Shown: positions 6,599 to 7,977 of the stretch, in pieces
How positions within the stretch are numbered: the first letter of the stretch is position 1
Layout of the letters: each line of letters begins with the position of its first letter
Source: Bacteroidales bacterium
Lineage (GTDB): Bacteria > Bacteroidota > Bacteroidia > Bacteroidales > NBLH01
Direction of reading: 5' to 3'
DNA: 7,977 nucleotides
NCBI GenBank assembly: GCA_029210905.1
Contig: JARGGF010000158.1
Span: 1-7,977 of the forward strand
Position numbers and translations under genes: made by a program
Notes under the pieces: model-generated
The model's database searches: none
Seen by the model: the letters and a program-made list of their open reading frames with translations, nothing else
Told to the model about the DNA's origin: nothing

Positions 6599-7977
6599 TT
6601 ACTTTTTATCCAACTGCTTTATCAATTCCTCACAAGCTTTTTTTAATTGCTCATCAACTCCATTGGCCTTGCAATCGGGTGAATTTTCAATAATAATATT
6701 GGGTACTGCCGGGCCCAATTCCATGTTCTCATCTGTTGCTTTTACAAACCAGGCGCGGAAAGGCATCCGTACAAACGATCCATCTACCAATCCAACACCG
6801 CTGGTTGAGATTACAGCTCCAAAAGTGGGCTCTCCAACCAAAGTACCAATACCAAGGGTTTTATAAGCATGAGAAAAAATCTCTGCATTTGAATAACTGG
6901 CTGAATTACAGAGTGCTATTGATGGCTTATTCCATGCAAAATAAGGCAATCTTTCTGCAAATGGATAATAATTACGGTATTTTAAATGATCTTTTAAAGT
7001 CGTTGTTGCCCCTCGGGGTATGGTATAGGCATGCTGTTTTACATTCAGAATAGCCATTAAGTAATCGGTGGTCCATCCTCCCCCATTATATCGAACATCA
7101 ATTACAATGGCTTCTTTACCGTCACCAGCTGCTGTTAGTTCACGTTCAAAGCGCTCAAAACCAGGCATATCCATTCCTCTAATATGCAAGTAACCAAGCC
7201 GACCTCCTGAATATTTTTCGGTAAGTGCGCGTCGGTCTTTCACCCATTCGTCATACAATTCATCTCTCAGGCCGTCAGTTGGCCGGATAGCAACCTCTCT
7301 CTGAACACCCTGAACATTTTTAACAAGCAACAATGTTTTGGTATCCGCTTTATTCGTCAGTAATGACCAGAAATTCATCTTATTGTCAATTTTTTCACCA
7401 TCAATGGCTAAAATTACATCACCCACATTTAATTTACTGAAGCCCTTATCTGCCGGAGAATTTGGGATAACCCTGAAAATTTCAACCCCTACAGGCAAAG
7501 GTTTAATTTCAACTCCAGGAAACCCGGTTTTCTCTGATTGGGTTTTTTCTCTATCGCGGCCATATAAGCCCATATGACTGGCATTTAATTGCCCTAACAT
7601 GTTGTTATACATGTAAATAAAATCTGTTTTTGTGGATGCTGCCAAACACCAGGGTTTGTACTTAACCTTTAAGCCTTCCCAATTTTGACCATGATATTCA
7701 GGATCATAAAATCCATCGCGTAAAGCACGCCAGGCTTCTTCAAAAACCTGGTTTAATTCATCTTTAAACAGAATGGTCATTTTAGCATCAACAGGTAAAT
7801 TTTCCAAATCCTTTCCGCTTGCAGAAATTCTGGATAACGAACCTTTAATACTCATATACAGATATTTACCTTCGGAGTCAAGCTTCACATCCCTTGGCGA
7901 TTGCCCACCTTTTGTAACTTCATCCATTTCAGTTTTATCCCAGTTTACTTTAAACAAGTCACTCCCTTTTTTACCAG
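6599..7977 (-). CDS. Tricorn-like S41-family serine peptidase, C-terminal part (5' end cut by window)
   Basis: The reading frame is open to the window edge. The first possible start, TTG at 7957-7955, is preceded in frame by GKKGSD without a stop, so the gene continues upstream; the beta-propeller expected of tricorn-like proteins would be there, and the first 50 residues here look like its last blades. Counting from that TTG, about 65-130 is the C1 region, with S127-H128 in NASHMG matching tricorn Ser745-His746. About 145-215 is a PDZ domain (SPADKG, GDVILAIDG). About 245-425 is the S41 catalytic domain with DVRYNGGG (287-294), nucleophile Ser354 in NSASYSNAE, EPTFG (376-380) and probable catalytic Glu413 in NMELGPAVPN. 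All expected catalytic residues are present. It probably trims peptides in the periplasm or envelope. It is convergent to the importer operon and has its own terminator. Confidence 0.93.
   Translation of the reverse strand, partial: GKKGSDLFKVNWDKTEMDEVTKGGQSPRDVKLDSEGKYLYMSIKGSLSRISASGKDLENLPVDAKMTILFKDELNQVFEEAWRALRDGFYDPEYHGQNWEGLKVKYKPWCLAASTKTDFIYMYNNMLGQLNASHMGLYGRDREKTQSEKTGFPGVEIKPLPVGVEIFRVIPNSPADKGFSKLNVGDVILAIDGEKIDNKMNFWSLLTNKADTKTLLLVKNVQGVQREVAIRPTDGLRDELYDEWVKDRRALTEKYSGGRLGYLHIRGMDMPGFERFERELTAAGDGKEAIVIDVRYNGGGWTTDYLMAILNVKQHAYTIPRGATTTLKDHLKYRNYYPFAERLPYFAWNKPSIALCNSASYSNAEIFSHAYKTLGIGTLVGEPTFGAVISTSGVGLVDGSFVRMPFRAWFVKATDENMELGPAVPNIIIENSPDCKANGVDEQLKKACEELIKQLDKK

Overview
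The window looks like a Bacteroidota chromosome. It carries an adjacent SusC-type TonB-dependent transporter and SusD-type lipoprotein, AT-rich spacers without clear Shine-Dalgarno sites before the genes, two lipoprotein signals with acidic residues after the lipid-bearing cysteine, and a tricorn-like S41 peptidase of the kind common in that phylum. The genus cannot be fixed from sequence reading; a marine or anaerobic Bacteroidales/Marinilabiliales-type or flavobacterial genome is a guess.

Layout. Positions 1-5752 (+) hold a three-gene, apparently co-transcribed block: SusC-like transporter (5' end outside the window), SusD-like lipoprotein (10-nt gap) and an unrecognised Trp-rich lipoprotein with a PKD-like N-terminal part (35-nt gap). 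Positions 5753-6598 are an 846-bp non-coding stretch. Its first part (5825-6122) holds two tandem, related modules that look like structured RNA and end in a strong intrinsic terminator. Its middle (6226-6434) holds small tandem and inverted repeats. Its end (6535-6582) holds a hairpin terminator for the convergent gene. Positions 6599-7977 (-) hold the C-terminal part of a tricorn-like S41 peptidase whose 5' end lies outside the window.

How the genes work together. The SusC/SusD pair should form an outer-membrane pedestal-bin importer for an oligosaccharide or another oligomer. The third lipoprotein sits where surface glycan-binding proteins (SusE/SusF-like, SGBP) are normally encoded and probably helps capture the substrate. 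No glycoside hydrolase, polysaccharide lyase, sulfatase, anti-sigma/ECF pair or hybrid two-component regulator is present, so the substrate cannot be assigned; such genes could lie upstream of position 1. The peptidase is convergent, separately terminated, and probably unrelated to the uptake operon.

The least explained parts are the duplicated RNA-like modules at 5825-6122 and the Trp-rich lipoprotein.
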